NCBI RefSeq assembly: GCF_963422355.1
Contig: NC_085103.1
Span: forward strand, 2,567,731-2,631,730
Length of the DNA stretch: 64,000 nucleotides
Source of the DNA: Corticium candelabrum
Lineage: Eukaryota; Porifera; Homoscleromorpha; Homosclerophorida; Plakinidae
Reading direction: 5' to 3'
The translations under genes were made by a program, and so were the position numbers. Positions 24,359 through 35,800 of this stretch are shown one piece after another (the stretch's first letter is position 1; the number at the start of each line of letters is the position of its first letter). The notes beneath the pieces were generated by a model. It was not told the origin of the DNA. It was given only the letters and a program-made list of their open reading frames with translations, and searched no databases.

Positions 24359-26601
24359 GCGCGCACATGCACGTGCACACACACACACACACACACACGC
24401 ACACACACACACACACACGCACACACACCAAATATATATCTTATGATTATAGCATTCGAAGTGTGCATGGCTTGTCTCTGGTAGTTGACACAACTCTTAC
24501 AGAGTTGCAGGTAGCTGTCACTCTGCTACTTTAAACTGTTTCTTATTGTAATGATTACAATAGGTCAAACGTGAGAAAGTTGTTGCTATTATTAGCCAGC
24601 TAGCTGAAGACTTGCCCTCAAAGAACGATATTCAAATGGCTGCTGTTTGCCATTTACGAAAGTTGACTACTCATTTCATGAATATTGAAAAGTATTTGCG
24701 TTTGTGAAGTTAACAAGTTTGTATTTTATGTGCTGTTTATTTAGATGTGCTATTTGTCGTGCTGAAAGCTTGTTGCATGACTATGAGCAAATTTTATTTG
24801 CTATAAGAGGAAGTAACACGAGGTTAGTGTTTGATGCTTTCTACCATTATTCTTGCATAAGGTTGACTAATTTTCAGTCGCAATGTTGATGACGAGCTGT
24901 TTCCTGAGGAGGTATTTGATGGGCAGGGGGCTGCTGTTGCTGCTGCTGAAAGGCATGCTAACCAGCACACTTTAGTGACTTGGGGTGACAGTGAGGTGGA
25001 GCAAATTCTGAAACATGTTGCATCATTTGTAAAGAGCATCAGTAAGAATGGATGTTTACTCTTAGGATTGTTGATACTGGAATTGTTCAAATATATTATT
25101 GACTACAAATACTCCAAGAATGAGTAGTTTACAGGTAGAAATATAAGAGACGTTATGGGAGACAATATTTGATAACGCTGCTCATATGATACACTGGAAG
25201 TATTAGGCACTAGAGTTGGTGATAGTCTGTTTTGTCTTTTTTGTTATTGCAAGGGATCTCTATTTGGCCATTTTTAAAGATGTAGAGATATAATATAGAT
25301 ACATATCATTACTCACTATATTGCATGCATGTCTACATATTTTAAACAAAAGGTATTTGGTGAGCGTCCATATATGTGTTGTTGAATTGGTTTGACATCT
25401 CTACAAATCCAGAACAGTAACTTTGCTGTCAAGTCACTTCTAAAGACATCATATATTGTAATGATCGAAGTTGTTGATTATATGCATATTTTGCTATTTG
25501 CTGATGTGATGTCTTTCCAATTTGCCATTTATTGCTTACTATCAACATTTTATATATGAAAGCTATGTCCAGATGCCTAATGTTTTTATTGTGTTTCTCT
25601 AGGTCCTACTGATGAAATGCTCTCTGAGAGCCAAGTTCATTTGTCACTTTTTGAGAATTTGAAAAAGGAGTTAAGAGTTAGTTGTTGTTTTTTTGCTATA
25701 TAGCACATGTTGTTTAACTTATGAACTGATCTGTTTTGTAGGGTTTGAAAGCTGTTTGGCTTGTGCTAGATCAGAGAATTGCAGCATTGGATGAACTGGA
25801 AATGGCAACAACAACACTTAGGTTTCGTCAACCAGGAGAGCCATTGGCAGATCCGCCTGATTCATCAGTTATTGAGATTCGTGCTGTGGAGAGTCACCAG
25901 CTGCAGTTTCAGTCAGACCTTTTGTTGGGAAGAGAAGAGCTAAGAAAACATCTCGGTCAACTGAGATATCTTCAGACACTGGAGAAGGTTTGCTGTTGCT
26001 ACTACTGCCCTGAACCAATTGTCTCGAGCTTAACTACATTAACAGCATGGTAACTTAGGCCAAGCTGACATGCGAAGTTAACTACAGTAAGGCTAAATTT
26101 GATGTTCTCAATATTTGGAATTGTTTATAACTCATGCTGAGATACATTTGTACAATTGGGAAATCGTAATTGGTCAAATGACAACTTACTGATTCACTGA
26201 GAATACACATTATTGCTTTTAGGCTAGAAGTACCCAATCTTCAGAAATTGAGTGGTGTGGCACAAATGTGTAAGGTTGACAACTGCTCTGACATTAAATA
26301 GTTACAAGAGTGCAGAAAGTTGGCAAGTTGATCTTGACAGGAGAGTGTGATATGGACTGTGGAGAATTTTTTGTCAAATTATTAGAGGCATACTGGTCTT
26401 ATGTTTTTTAGCTATTTATTTAACTAGATGTCTTGTAGCAGCAAAGTTAGCTCAATTCTTTATAATGGCTATATCGGCTATTTGTAGTGATACAGTGATG
26501 TAAACGTGGGTGTAATCTTATTCCTTATTGTTTTTTAGTGTGAGATTGCAAGCTAAAGGATGTAGTAGTCATGATGGCTAGTGCATTCGAGTTCTTTTTT
26601 C

Positions 26602-26675
<74 letters not shown>

Positions 26676-26899
26676 GTCTGTGTGTCCATCGGCTGTGACA
26701 TGACATCAGCCACTGGGGTCCTGGTAAGACTTCAGGTGCTCACACCACCTTCACAAGTCAGTGCTCCTGCGAGTGCCTGGCCTGGCTCCAGGAGTTTGCT
26801 AGTGCAGGCCCAGAGTTTCCTGAGTAGCGCACAGGGCCCAGCTTAACAGCTGGGGCGTGACCTCTGAGAGGCATCTCCTGACGTTTAGGTTAGGTTAGG

Positions 26900-26991
<92 letters not shown>

Positions 26992-29900
26992 TTATGATTT
27001 AATAGTAGGTAACGTTGTTGGTTGACATGACACCTTTTTATGCTTCTTAGAACCAAGATGAAATATCTGAAGAGAATGTCACACCATGTCCCATTTGTGG
27101 AAGTACATTAGGAGTAGAAGTGCGGGTGATTGCCTGACTTTAGCAGTATGCAAAGCATGATTGTGTTGATTATTGTCTTAGTGGAGTGTCTTGACATGTG
27201 GTCATTGTGTGTGCTGTTCGTGCTCTTGCTATGTGATTGCCAAAGCCAAAGCTGACAGATCAGGTGTGAAGTGCCCTTTATGTCGTTTTGTTATGCAACC
27301 TGCAGAGCTGACATATGTGAGTGTGAACTCAAAAAAACGAAAGGTTGGAGATGACGATATCATTGTAAAGGTCTTTGATATTTTGCTGTGGCTGTAAATT
27401 GTAAACTTGGTAAGCAATGAGACGCTGCTTTGACAGGGTAGTCATTCAACAAAGGTTGAAGCTATTGTTCGATGTGTACTTACCATTGAAAATGAAAATC
27501 GTGAGGCAAAGATTCTCATCTTCTCAACAGTGAGTCATTTCTTCTTTACATTATTAGATCATTATTTTTATTAAACTGACTTGCATTATAAATGAAGCAT
27601 ACTAAAGCTATGTCGTCTTACTGTGCCCAGCATGGAAAGACAATGCTTTACAATCCTAGCATGTACCTGATATTATTTCCAGCATTCGATTGGGCCTTGT
27701 ACATTTTCTTTGAAACCAAACACACTTCAGAGTGGGGACATCAGTATGTAGGGATGCGAAGAATCTAAAATGGCGGCCCATACAAAAGTATCCAAACGCA
27801 TCCGAACGGGATCTCTCAGAACTCCTTACAGAGATCTCGGACCCACGCAGCGCTCAACTTCAAACGTTCCTAATGGTAGCCAGACTATCACCGTTGACAC
27901 TAAGCGCCTCAGAAGCCAGCTATCGGCAAGTAAAAAACCCGGTTTATTCTTTCACATTTCACTCAGTCAACTGCTGCCGTACTGCTTCCCACAACGCCAT
28001 GTTGTTCCGGTCACGTGTGTACATGTGACTACCGTTTGGAAGCTTAGCTGCCACTTCCACCTGCTGCTACATGCTTCTTACAGTTGCATGTAACATGGGA
28101 GTTGTCGAGGAGATGCAATCAAAGATTGCGTGAAATCCCGGCCGAGCTGAACATGTTTACTAGGACTGTCATTTCCATTTCAAACTACATACACATACTC
28201 GATGCATTACCCCTCGTTAGTTTTAGAGCTTTCAATCACAATCTTTTTACCTAAAAATAAAAAAACATTTTGAGAAAATGATAGGTATGCAGGGATGGGT
28301 ATGTACTTAATCATGCTCATCTCCTACATCACAATCCAGTACTCTAAGTGTCACACACAACTGCTGCGTTTTAATTAATTTAGGTAAAGAGCATGATTAA
28401 GTACATACCCATCCCTACATACCCATCGTTTTCTCAAAATGTTTTTTTTATTTTTTTACTACAGTCCTACACACCCAACCAAAAAGATGGCTGTCATCTT
28501 CAAATAACCAGTGCACATTGATAAGTGGTGTGCAGATGCAGCTAGGTGGCACTGTACTGTATACATAGACTGTTGTGAAGCGTAAGTTTGCTTTGCATGA
28601 GCAAACTGCCTAGATGTAATCAAACATTTTTTCCAGTGGACTCGAGCGGTATCAAAGAACTGTATTCACATTTTCTATAATGTTATGTTTGCAGATCTTC
28701 TTTCTCAGTGTAGTGCAGTGCTGGTGTCACTTATCCAACGCCCTTGAGACCAGACCCCTGTTGGATAACTGAAGCCATTACAAACTCAACTATTGTTTAT
28801 ATTATACAGCGTTTTTCCACATTAGGCATTCTGAATGTAGATGTGAATTTAAACAACCAAATGTCTTATTGATGTAGAGATAAAAATTATACTTTTCATA
28901 AGGGATTGTAAATTTATATAATATGCAGGATGCATTATCTGTCATATCATTACCCACAGCTTGACCAGCAGCGTGTCAGATAAGGTTGGATAAGTGACAT
29001 GCCACTATAATTGCCGTGATACTGGTGTTACAATAGAACTTTGTGTTTACAGCAATTTTTCGGGTTTGTTGTGTCCAAATTTAGTTAGCAAGTCACTTGA
29101 TACATTTTTATGTATCTAAACTCATTTGGAATGCATAATTTGAAGCATTTTTAGTTATTATATTTCACAGTTGCCAATTAGGAGTTAAATGTAGATGGAA
29201 ATGATTAAATGAACACAGTGGCAAGCTTGGCATTCAGCTGAGCATGTATTTAGATAGAAGGAAGTGACTGTTGACTATAGGAATGCATTTAAATTCAAAC
29301 TTCCAGCTCCTATCTTGGTTGTAGCACCCTAGCTTTGTCTGCGCCAGTCAGTGTCCAATATTTGCTTAGAATAAGTGACATATCCCACTTCCGCTACATA
29401 TTGACCAGTCAATATATAGGGCCCCATATAACTGCCTGGGCTACTGGTGATTGACCAGTAAATATGTAGCAAAAGTGGGATCTGTCACTAAACGAATTCC
29501 TGACACTGATTGGCGCAACGTCTCAGCTGGGTGCTACAAGCCAGTTATAGACCGCTGACAAGTGTATAAACGAAATACACACAGCTGCACCAACTCACTG
29601 GGCAAAGCTGAGTGTATTTTGTTAAGTCTTCCTACATGCTATGTTTATTTGATTCATGCCTTCTCTTGAATACGTCTATTTTGTGCATTTACTGTAATAT
29701 TATTTATGCTATTTATGTGACTGATAGTGGATGAATGTGCTGGACATTGTGGCTCGAGCCATGGATCAGAACAATATTACTTACAGACTCATCAACAGTA
29801 GGCAAACTTTTCAGGTACAGTGCATATTTGTCAGTTTGCATTTGCCTGGTTATATTTGTGGTTAACGTTTGTTCTTTGATGTAGAGAAACCTCACTGAAT

Positions 29901-30736
29901 TTAAACAGAACTCTGACATTAGGGTATGCTTAATGCCACTACACTCTGGATCAAACGGATTGAACATCATTGAAGCATCGTATGTTCTCTTGGTGGAGCC
30001 ATCTTTGAACCCAGCTATTGAGCAACAAGCTGTAGGACGAGTTTACAGGATCGGACAAACAAAGTCAATTACAATTGACTGTTAATTTGTACTATGAGGT
30101 TTTTGACAGTGGTCGTTTGAGCAGGTCAACACATGTTTATCGGTTCTATGTTAACCTTACTGTTGAAAGTCGTATCTATGAGGTATTTCAGCAGAAGTCG
30201 GTGGCAGTTTGTCCTGCAGTCAGGTTGGCCATATTTTTCATTGGAACTTGCACTTGTCATTCATTATTTAAATAGACTTGTAGTCAGGCAGTTTGGTTGT
30301 CTTGTTGAATTTTTGCATTGATGTTATGGTTCAACTTCACCAGCAATAGTACCAGACAGCTAAAATATAGCTTTGTGAGTAACTAGCATCGAAGTAGCTA
30401 TAGTCATTGACTTTAATAGGTGTAGTAATGTTTTGGTAATGATCAGCTGGACTGATCGAAGAACCCAGGTAGTGACGTTTGCCTGACTGTACAGGACTAG
30501 AGGCGCATTCGATTGGGCTCTTTCAGTCTCTTCCGGAAGAGCACGCCCCTCTTCTAACTTTTTCCACCTTGGAAGAGGTTGGAAGAGGGGTGTGCTCTTT
30601 CAGAGTAGGTAGAGTTGGCTCTTTCAACTATAGCAGCAGACTGTAGAAGTTGGAAGAGGGGCGTGCACATGGAGCAAGAGCCCAATCGAACGTGACCTAG
30701 TTAATGCTACAAAAGTTACACATGTATGAGCGCGTG

Positions 30737-30799
<63 letters not shown>

Positions 30800-30950
30800 A
30801 CACAATGGACTTTACTTATCATTTAATTGGCTTTGATGACTAACTTTTAGGTCAAGGTTGAGAACAGAAGGTGAGCAGTTGACGCTTGGGGATTTGTCTC
30901 ATTTGTTTGAAGACAATGATGTAGCATCTTCTGAAAGTGAAACTGCTTGA
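16584..30950 (+). CDS. SHPRH: E3 ubiquitin ligase SHPRH (SNF2-PHD-RING), 32 exons
   Basis: Rad5-type DNA-dependent ATPase and ubiquitin ligase; the family poly-ubiquitinates PCNA in damage tolerance in the nucleus. Exons: 16584-17181, 17796-18014, 18589-18661, 18725-19067, 19265-19372, 19503-19617, 19678-19757, 19809-19853, 20812-20890, 20959-21125, 21431-21538, 21609-21677, 22488-22576, 22634-22728, 22791-22822, 23254-23337, 23388-23480, 23958-24065, 24124-24272, 24453-24510, 24564-24691, 24745-24822, 24878-25041, 25603-25676, 25742-25987, 27051-27119, 27182-27370, 27437-27529, 29728-29814, 29885-30063, 30125-30223, 30851-30950. All phases agree, giving 1405 aa. Motifs: Walker [16 protein letters not shown] (VHCVCGC, MQCEDC, FICFRC), DEAQ box, TGTPIQ, WWILAL, RING (PCPIC, TCGHC, KCPLC), motif [12 protein letters not shown]. 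The H15 linker-histone domain of human SHPRH is not seen between Walker A and PHD. The donor after exon 18 (24065) is the least certain join. Confidence 0.95.
20070..20581. mobile_element. TA-flanked inverted-repeat element in an SHPRH intron
   Basis: Left arm with ACTACTACTAGGAATTTCC and AAACAGCGCCCAG. The right arm's complement carries ACTCCTCCTACAGGGAATTCC and AAACAGCACCCAG. TA occurs at both edges (20068-20069 and 20582-20583). About 510 bp. Its chance open frames (for example 20117-20500) are not coding, since they lie across the repeat. Confidence 0.75.
21791..22386. mobile_element. TIR element, copy 2 of the CCCTGTTTACACGAGC family
   Basis: Left end CCCCGTTTACAC, right end GTGTAAACAGGG, with TA on each side (21789-21790 and 22387-22388). 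Shares long internal blocks with 3508-4051. Relative to that copy it has about 58 extra bases starting at GTAGTCTCGCGTAGCCAG, the end motif of another family. This may be a nested fragment. It lies in an SHPRH intron. Confidence 0.78.
24309..24429. repeat. (CA)n microsatellite in an SHPRH intron
   Basis: About 120 bp of CA with GCGCGCGCACATGCACGTG in the middle. It fills most of the 180-bp intron between exons 24124-24272 and 24453-24510. Confidence 0.97.
26606..26986. repeat. Two (TG)n tracts flanking a G/C-rich block
   Basis: (TG)n at 26606-26674 and 26900-26986 enclose about 225 bp that is much richer in G and C than its surroundings. The block ends in GTTTAGGTTAGGTTAGGTTG. It is intronic in SHPRH. 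The block may be a mobile-element insertion or a short interspersed repeat; I do not recognise it. Confidence 0.7.
28259..28450. repeat. 64-bp inverted repeat (stem-loop) in an SHPRH intron
   Basis: The left arm 28259-28322 contains GGGATGGGTATGTACTTAAT and the right arm 28387-28450 is its complement with few mismatches. The loop is 64 bp. The motif GTAGGGATG also occurs at 27748, so a larger decayed element (about 27.74-28.46 kb) is possible. Confidence 0.75.
28719..29005. mobile_element. Small TIR element, ends TGTCACTTATCCAAC
   Basis: Perfect 15-bp inverted ends TGTCACTTATCCAAC (28725-28739) and GTTGGATAAGTGACA (28985-28999), continued outward by GTGCTGG/GTGGCA-like bases. About 285 bp, no coding capacity. 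Lies in the same SHPRH intron as the next hairpin element. Confidence 0.75.
29321..29537. mobile_element. Foldback element, ends GTAGCACCC
   Basis: The arms GTAGCACCCTAGC and GCTGGGTGCTAC enclose further paired segments (GCGCCAGTCAGTGTC with GACACTGATTGGCGC; GCTACATATTGACCAG with its near complement). The whole 217 bp can fold into one hairpin. Intronic in SHPRH. Confidence 0.75.
30498..30700. mobile_element. Short TIR element, ends CATTCGATTGGGCTC
   Basis: Left CATTCGATTGGGCTCTT and right AAGAGCCCAATCGAACG are inverted. Inside, CTCTTCC/GGAAGAG segments pair repeatedly. A related, larger copy is at 50137-50505. Lies in the last SHPRH intron. Confidence 0.7.
30740..30804. repeat. (CA)n microsatellite
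   Basis: CA dinucleotides preceded by GCGCGTGCGCGCGC. It sits in the last SHPRH intron, about 50 bp before the terminal exon. Confidence 0.97.
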
Positions 30951-32825
30951 CCAAAGGCATTCAAGGCCAGAAGACCATACCTGTTTTGTCATTTGATTGC
31001 TAGCTATAGCATATAAGATATATGTTAATGCAATGTGTATGCGTAGAGTCTAAGGACAGCATTTGGTAAATCTACTTATGGAATGTTTGGATCATTAACT
31101 TTAGTTGGGTTTAAATTTTAATGTTGCCTTGAAGGCTTCATTTCGAATTGCAGTTATGATAATGATTATGATAGTGATCATGTCAACGAGTATTTCTAAA
31201 CTTAATTTCATAACTAGAACGGAAAACAATGAGTACGGAAGCGCACCAAAGTTATAGATAAAGGTATAAAGGTATGTATTGTCGCAGATTGTAAGTCTCG
31301 GTAGAAGCGTTAAGTTGTTTGCAGACTTTTTTACACAATCTGGCAATGAGAGCTCTAGACGGTCTATTTTTTTAACAGGGGAGGTTGAAAGTATAATGCG
31401 GGAACTGAAAACGGAAGTTGCGTCATTTCTCTATTCACTAGATATGCGTGGAATTTTCCACATTTAGCTTCGATTTATACCATCGTCGTCGTCTAAAGGG
31501 TCAAACGGGGTCCTTCGCAGAGTTGTAGTCTTTTCTAGCTCTCACGGGGTGCGGTGCATTGTAGCTTGGAACTATGCATGAATATGAACTATGAACCCTT
31601 AACGTGACGTCATCATATATATATATATAGTTACGTTATACTTTGGCTACGTGTCTAGAACTAGTGTATTCAATTTTAGAAAGTCGGACCTTGACACACT
31701 GAGCGAGAGCTTGAACGAACCAACTCTCCTTCCGCCATACTTTCCTTGGAAAAGCTAGGGTCTGTACAAGAGAAGTTCCTTTGAAACCGCTGTGGTGTGT
31801 TAAATAAATTATGCTTGTGTAAATTAATTATTATTTTGGATTTGCTTTCTTTGATCAACCAGGTCTGTTTATTTGCGCACGAGGCCTGGGTATAAGGCCA
31901 GGTGGCAGAGAACTGGCTGGAGCTGTACAGATAGAGACACATGGCTCTGAGTACGGCTGTGCTGATCGAGCCTCAGAGCATTATATAGAAGCTTAGCTGA
32001 GCCTGGTAGGCTCGTGCCCAGTACCAAGAACCCATATAGGGCTCTTCCAGTGCCCAGGCCCTTCATCGTGCGCGGACGAAAACGGACGGTGACCTTCTCT
32101 TTGCCCGCGCACGAAGGCCTGGTTTACGAGGCTACTCGCTCTGGGCTCCTATGAGAGTCTACGAAACTAGAGAGACCGCAGCCATGCAGTGGAAAGAAGA
32201 CTTGGAACGTACATCATTGAAACAAGATTTACCTGCGTTGGCATGCAATGATGAACTCAGCAGCAAACACAAAGTGAATAATTAGCAAGTCTAAGTACCT
32301 TTGTCGGTGACGTCAACGACATGAGACCCCATTAGTGCTGCAGCGGCAACGCAGGAACTTCAAAGGAACCACCAAACACTCTTCGGGGGGGAGCGCGAAC
32401 GATTCTCTTGTGGGAGTTTCCCGTCGAGACAACCTAATTTGGAAAAAACCCGAACCGCAAATATCTCTTTGCTACTAGACTATCGTTTTGCTAAAGACTA
32501 GATTGGAAACACTGCTGGAGCCCCTACAAGCTACATGCATATTCACACTAATCTGTTCTGCATCTGCATTGTACTTACAAACTGCTGGTATGCAAACGCC
32601 ATGACGTCACTAGAGATTGTGTTCGGGTGTGTTCCAGAAGATTTGGAGCCGTGGATGACGTCATTTGGTTTGACTAAACGTGACTGCCTCATTTGAACTA
32701 TACACATACAATAGTCAACTCTGTTTACTGAAGTTCAGAATCCGAGTACGCATGCGTCTCTCGGCATGTACATATACTGTTGGATTATTTACTAGGAGAG
32801 ACGGTAGGCTGTGGATCGTCAACCG
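30951..32825. other. Intergenic region between SHPRH and IPO13
   Basis: Contains the SHPRH 3' end and the IPO13 promoter region. I recognise no exon. A short (TA)n run stands near 31614-31630. The part from about 32000 to 32800 is richer in CpG than its surroundings and includes GTGCGCGGACG and GCCCGCGCACGAAGG, which fits promoter DNA but is not proof. Confidence 0.4.
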
Positions 32826-35800
32826 ATGGACTTAGTTGCTCAAGTGGAGGAGGTAAATGTTTTGAGAAAATTCTGGGCCCCTTTGCTTGTGTATGCAGCA
32901 TATGATGTGTTTGGTATGAAGGCTCTGGCCAGACTTTATCACAACCACGACGCTGAGGAACGCCGTGCAGCGCAGAAATGGCTGCTTACGTTGCAGCATT
33001 CGCCAGAAGCGTGGCAGATGGCGTGGCTGTTGCTGCAGAACACGAAAGTACGTGACGTGCAGAAATTTAGTCTTGATAGTGCCTGCAATTGCGTTGCTAA
33101 CGCTGTTACTTCTGTGTTTGTATAATGAGCCAATGTTCCGTTTCTCTTAGTTTCTGGGTCAGATAATAATTCTGTATGATCTCTATCCTCTCTATTATGT
33201 AATAGGTACTTTTTGTAGTGAGTTACATTATCAAACTGGCAACCCCACGTTGCTAATGAATTAATTGCATTAGTACATGAAACAAATTAAGATGGTTTCG
33301 GTTTCCTGTGTTACTCTTAATTTCTAAGAGATTGCTGAATTGATTATTGATTTGTCAAGGATTAGAGCTAAGGCCACTTTGTTGATGCATACTGTAAACT
33401 TGGAAATTTGTGTGAGGTTAAAAATTTCACAATTTTTGGGATTGACACATTTTACGCAAAAATAGATTTTATCCCCCCTCCCCGAATTGGTCCATGATGC
33501 AAAAAATGCAAAAATGTAATCTGCAAAAATTACTTTTTTTGTGTACATCTTGTATGTACCTACTGTACAGAATCAACTGGTGGTGTCCAAAGATATTGAG
33601 TACTAATTAATAACAATAATAACTTGTTCAAAACTGTAATAAATCTAACATTGCAGACTGTTTCATACTAGTTAAGTAATAAATCCTGCGTGGAAGGATA
33701 GTCTTTGTTGTTACAATACCCACAAAAGTTGATCAACCCAGACATGTTGCTCGTCAAACAACGGTATTGCACATGCGTAATGGAGATAATGGTGATTTCG
33801 AATGGGCATATTTTTCTATGCGGGTGCTGATGAAAAGCTATGAATCAACAAATAGTGGCCTAATAAAACTATGCATTGATAACCATGCATGGATTTCTCA
33901 AGGGTAGAAGAACATTATACTAAACTAGCATGTAGCATAATTTATTGCATTCAATGGAATCAGGGATCATCTATTTTGGGCATTTCACAAGCGTACGAAG
34001 AGTACGTCAGGTGGAGGGGGCTAGAACTTGTCGTATGCTTTTGCAAAATGTTTGTAGATGTGCATGCAGACCTGTTCTGGTGTATTCATGAGAAACGCAC
34101 TAGTGATCGAAGGTGAGTTCATTATTATTAACAAAGCTGCTGGTTCTTCACAAACTGATATTAAACATTTGAACAGTATTAAATACTTTACCTTATTTCT
34201 ACTCCTAGAGGACCTTCTAGAATATCCTGGTTTCTAGCTACCACATCCGAGTTTTTTGGTGTGCTTGGCATGGAGCTTGGCTTAGAAAATGTCCACCTCA
34301 CTCAGTCGAGCCAAGTGGCCACTGCATTGCACAAAAAGCCAACTAGCATGTATCTACCAATGATGTGAATGTATTCATGTTTGCCAACTGTGAACGTCTT
34401 GGCCGTCCAAGATGCTGATAGGAAAGCACAAACACGTTGGAAATCTGGCAGCTTGGAGAAAAAGAAAGAATTATTTGAACGCGCACTGTTGATTAGTTGG
34501 AAAGGACCAAGAAAGCAGGGTTCCTGCATGCTTTCAACGCAGCTCAACGCTGTAGGTGCAGTTGTTCTGTTGCTGATAGAGGCTCTTGCACGATGCTGTT
34601 ACAAACTGTTACAAACAGACAGGGCGATTGCTTAGTATAGTACAGTGTGTATAGGATTATACGAAACTCACTTTTTATTTGTTAAGCTATAGGCATTGCA
34701 TAGCGATCTGAAATGCACAGAGATCCAGTTGCATTTCAAGAAGTATTACACTGGCTCGTTTTGTAATAATAGAGTATTGCTTGATTAAACAACAAAAGTC
34801 GTTTTATACCTTGAATTTTTACCTAACCTGAAGAAATTTCATAATTGAGGTTCAACAAATGCAAGTTCTATATACTCAACTTTCTCATGTGAATGTCGAT
34901 TTCAATGTCAGTTGCAATATCACCCTTGTTGTTGAATAGTCTCACTGTTGCAGCAGATGATGTAGGGGCACACAGATACTTGACGGCCAGAGATGCTACT
35001 ACTGGTCACTTTTCAGAACGTTGTTTTCACTAATTAACCCGAGACATACATGCGTCAGGAGTGCAGTAATGTGTCCAGTAGTTTGTCTGTAGATGGACGA
35101 CCGGACAGTGTAGCTCATGCACTCATCACTGGTGTTAATTAATGACAGTGCCAGTCGATGTGATGATATTGCTGGTGTTAATTAGCAGTGCACTGTACCT
35201 ACACCTGGCAGGCTAGTCACTCTTGTCATTACATGTGAAGTAGCTATTCTGTGTTGCTGCTGGTCAAACTCAATCAGCAGCCTAGAGTTTAGCACTTCAG
35301 CACTTCACTATTTATAGAAGTTGATTGCCGAGGCTGGTTAGGCTCTTTTAGGTGTGCCAAAATTGCACAGGTTCTGGTTGAGTGAATTTCCAGTTGTTTT
35401 TATATTTATTATTTTGAAGCTCTGAATTTTTTCATTTTTGTTAGGTACACAGATTATGGCTTTTACTCTAGGATTCTGAATAAACATTCTGTTCTTGCAT
35501 TGTCTGTCGTTGCTCAATGCTGACAAGTCAGTAGCTTAGCAAAGACATCTGGACAGAAAGACATGTATGAATATGTGGAATTAGTAGAACTAAAATATAT
35601 GGTAGTGGGTGTGACTTTTAGTGGGTGTGACTTAAGTGGGTGTAAACTTCCTGTCCAGTTAGGGACATTCCCTAGATATATTTCAGTCTGGTTTCATCTA
35701 GTACAACTGACGCAAATGTGGTTTGATAAAGGCAAAACAATAGTTAAGGTTAATTAATTAAGAGGAATAATGTAATGGGAAACTTTATTGTGGCATTCTC

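Noticed and set aside
26882..26899. TTAGG-like telomere repeat
   Set aside because: Only three imperfect units, next to (TG)n and inside a gene, so not a telomere.
32844..32889. 46-nt GTAAAT...TGCAG intron in the first IPO13 exon
   Set aside because: Removing it breaks the reading phase, and it would be shorter than any accepted intron here.
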